The notes beneath the pieces are model-generated. The model ran no database searches. It worked only from the letters and a program-made list of their open reading frames with translations, and was not told where the DNA came from. From NCBI GenBank assembly GCA_945889545.1, contig CAMDCC010000171.1:1-6713 (forward strand): a stretch of 6,713 nucleotides of DNA, given 5' to 3'. Every line of letters starts with the position of its first letter. Positions within the stretch are counted from its first letter, which is position 1. The translations under genes were made by a program, and so were the position numbers. The DNA is from Bifidobacterium breve (GTDB lineage: Bacteria; Actinomycetota; Acidimicrobiia; IMCC26256; PALSA-555). Below, piece after piece: positions 5,224 to 6,713 of this stretch.

Positions 5224-6713
5224 GTGCAGCGGTTCTTCACCCTGACGGTGTCGGGTCTGGTGAACGGCGCCATCTATTCGATCATGGCGTCGGGACTGGT
5301 GCTCACGTACCAGACGTCGGGCATCTTCAACTTTGGCCATGGTGCGGTCGCGTTCGCCGTCGCGTACTTCTACTTCCAGTTGCACACGGGCGAGGGCCTG
5401 AACTGGGTACCTGCGCTCATCCTCTCCATCTTCTTTTTCGCACCCCTGCTGGGCCTGCTGTTGGATCGTGTGCTCTTACGTCGCCTCTCGGCTGCACCGG
5501 TGTACGCGCGAATCGTCGGAACCATCGGTCTGGTTGTCGCGCTGCCAGCGCTGGTGCAATGGCTCTGCGAAGTCGTCGGCAACGTCGTCTTCGGTCTCGG
5601 ACTGCAGAGTGCTCGGGGGGCACGAGCAACCGGGCTGCAGATTCCAGGAATTGGGCCAGAGGAACGCCACGTCTTTCGTCCCTTCGACATTGTGATCGAC
5701 CACAACAAGGTGGCCGTCCTCGTCGCCGCCGCACTGAGTGCATTTGTGCTGTGGTACGTGTTGCGTCGCACGCGTACTGGCTTGGCGATGCGCGTCGTTG
5801 TGGATCGTCGCGAGCTCGCTGGATTGCGCGGCATCAACGAGGCGCGCACATCACAAGCGGCCTGGGTGCTCACGATGATGCTCGCCGGGCTGGCGGGGAT
5901 CCTGATCACGCCGTTCTTCCAGCTCGCGGACTATCAGTACACCGGGATCGTCTTTGCGTCGCTCTTCGCGGTCGCGTTGAGCGGCCTTCGCTCGATCCCG
6001 ATCGCGTTTGCCGGTGGACTTGTCCTCGGCGTGCTGCAAAACCTGATTGCCGGCTACGCGAACGACATCCTGCCCCGGTTTGTCGCAGAGCTTTCGGGGT
6101 TGAAATCTTCACTCCCGTTACTCGGCACGCTCTTGGTGTTGTTCATCCAAGCGGGACGTCAACGCTCGCGCGACGCGGGCAGCATCGCCGACGAACGACC
6201 TCCCCGTGATCACCGGGCCGGGCTCTCGGCCGTGCGACGCCGCGTGCCGTGGGTGATCTTCACGGCACTTCTTGCTGCGTACTCCTTCCAATGGTTCAGC
6301 GCCGACTGGTTGCAGGCGGACACGTACGAAGCGGGCTTGATCGCCAAGGGCCTCGTCGTCGGGCTCATCTTCCTGTCGTTCGTCGTCGTGACCGGTATCG
6401 GTGGAATGGTCAGCCTGGCCCAGGGAACCTTCGTGATCGCGGGCGGGTTCGCGGCGGGGTACGCGCTCGAGCTCAAGTGGCCGAGTTGGATCCCATTCGT
6501 TGCCGACGACGGCCAACCCAACTTCCTCTGGGCGCTCCTCGTCGCCGCGCTCGTTGCGGCCGCGATCGGCGCATTCATCTCTGTTCTCGTGCGCCGGCTT
6601 GGCGCGCTCTATCTCGCGCTCGGCACGCTGGTGCTCGCCTTCTTCACGCACTACACGTTCTTCGACAACGCAACCATCGGTCGGTCGTCGCTCGGCTGGA
6701 TCATCCGGGCGCC
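5224..6713 (+). CDS. Fused LivH-LivM ABC importer permease (3' end outside window)
   Basis: The frame stays open from the GTG at 5224 to the window edge (496 complete codons), so the gene is partial. It encodes an inner-membrane permease joining two subunits usually made separately. Residues 1 to about 312 form the LivH part: VSGLVNGAIYSIMASGLVLTYQTSGIFNFGHGAVA (9-43), EARTSQAAWVLTMMLAGLAGIL (226-247) and ALSGLRSIPIAFAGGLVLGVLQNL (271-294). A charged, probably cytoplasmic linker (about 311-361, with RQRSRDAG and ERPPRDHRAG) follows. The LivM part then begins: GLIFLSFVVVTGIGGMVSLAQGTFVIAGGFAAGYAL (400-435) and GALYLALGTLVLAFF (480-494). The linker is in frame, with no stop or start signal, so this is a true fusion and not adjacent genes. 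It would work with the LivG-like ATPase and the LivK-like binding protein upstream. A LivF-type ATPase is expected downstream. GTG 5224 is the first start in the frame. Confidence 0.9.
   Translation, partial: MQRFFTLTVSGLVNGAIYSIMASGLVLTYQTSGIFNFGHGAVAFAVAYFYFQLHTGEGLNWVPALILSIFFFAPLLGLLLDRVLLRRLSAAPVYARIVGTIGLVVALPALVQWLCEVVGNVVFGLGLQSARGARATGLQIPGIGPEERHVFRPFDIVIDHNKVAVLVAAALSAFVLWYVLRRTRTGLAMRVVVDRRELAGLRGINEARTSQAAWVLTMMLAGLAGILITPFFQLADYQYTGIVFASLFAVALSGLRSIPIAFAGGLVLGVLQNLIAGYANDILPRFVAELSGLKSSLPLLGTLLVLFIQAGRQRSRDAGSIADERPPRDHRAGLSAVRRRVPWVIFTALLAAYSFQWFSADWLQADTYEAGLIAKGLVVGLIFLSFVVVTGIGGMVSLAQGTFVIAGGFAAGYALELKWPSWIPFVADDGQPNFLWALLVAALVAAAIGAFISVLVRRLGALYLALGTLVLAFFTHYTFFDNATIGRSSLGWIIRA

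Noticed and set aside
5370..6651. Minus-strand frames opposite the permease gene
   Set aside because: The plus frame from 5224 encodes clear LivH and LivM motifs throughout; the opposite frames are low-complexity, Arg/Ser-rich shadows.
1..6713. Defence, CRISPR, retron or mobile-element system
   Set aside because: I read both strands for direct repeats with regular spacers, transposase or reverse-transcriptase motifs and terminal inverted repeats, and saw none.

Overview
The window is GC-rich, uses GTG starts freely and has short gaps or 4-base overlaps between genes. Gene content and protein style (basic N-terminus, single membrane helix and Ser/Thr linker; LivG/LivK/LivHM set) suggest an actinobacterium, perhaps of the Acidimicrobiia. 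That lineage is inferred, as no rRNA or taxonomic marker is present. I see no tRNA, rRNA, CRISPR array, insertion sequence, phage gene or attachment site.

Layout. (1) 1-776: the last 50 codons of a protein resembling the C-terminal tail of CASTOR/POLLUX-type ion channels, overlapping by GTGA a left-handed beta-helix (hexapeptide repeat) O-acyltransferase. (2) 832-1548, minus strand: a YhhW-like pirin with all four metal ligands. It converges on the acyltransferase and diverges from the next gene. (3) 1599-2899: an unrecognised membrane-anchored protein with an extracytoplasmic domain, overlapping by ATGA a low-molecular-weight protein tyrosine phosphatase-like enzyme. A perfect 8-bp inverted repeat and a -10-like hexamer lie in the 50-bp divergent gap, so the first of these two genes may be transcribed as a leaderless mRNA. 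(4) 2912-6713: a branched-chain-amino-acid-type (HAAT) ABC importer operon. It starts with a 21-bp near-perfect palindrome (candidate operator), then livG-like ATPase, livK-like binding protein, a strong stem-loop, and a LivH-LivM fused permease that runs off the window.

How the genes work together. The LivK-like protein would capture a small carboxylate, amino acid or amide outside the cell, the fused permease would carry it across the membrane, and the LivG-like ATPase would supply power. A second ATPase (LivF) is usual for this family and is not in the window; it may lie downstream. The substrate cannot be read from the sequence. The stem-loop after the binding-protein gene fits the common pattern of making more binding protein than permease.

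Most of the window is ordinary core or transport gene content. I found no convincing new defence or mobile system. The points most worth a second look are the palindrome before the importer operon, the inverted repeat in the divergent promoter, the LivH-LivM fusion, and the unknown membrane protein coupled to a phosphatase.
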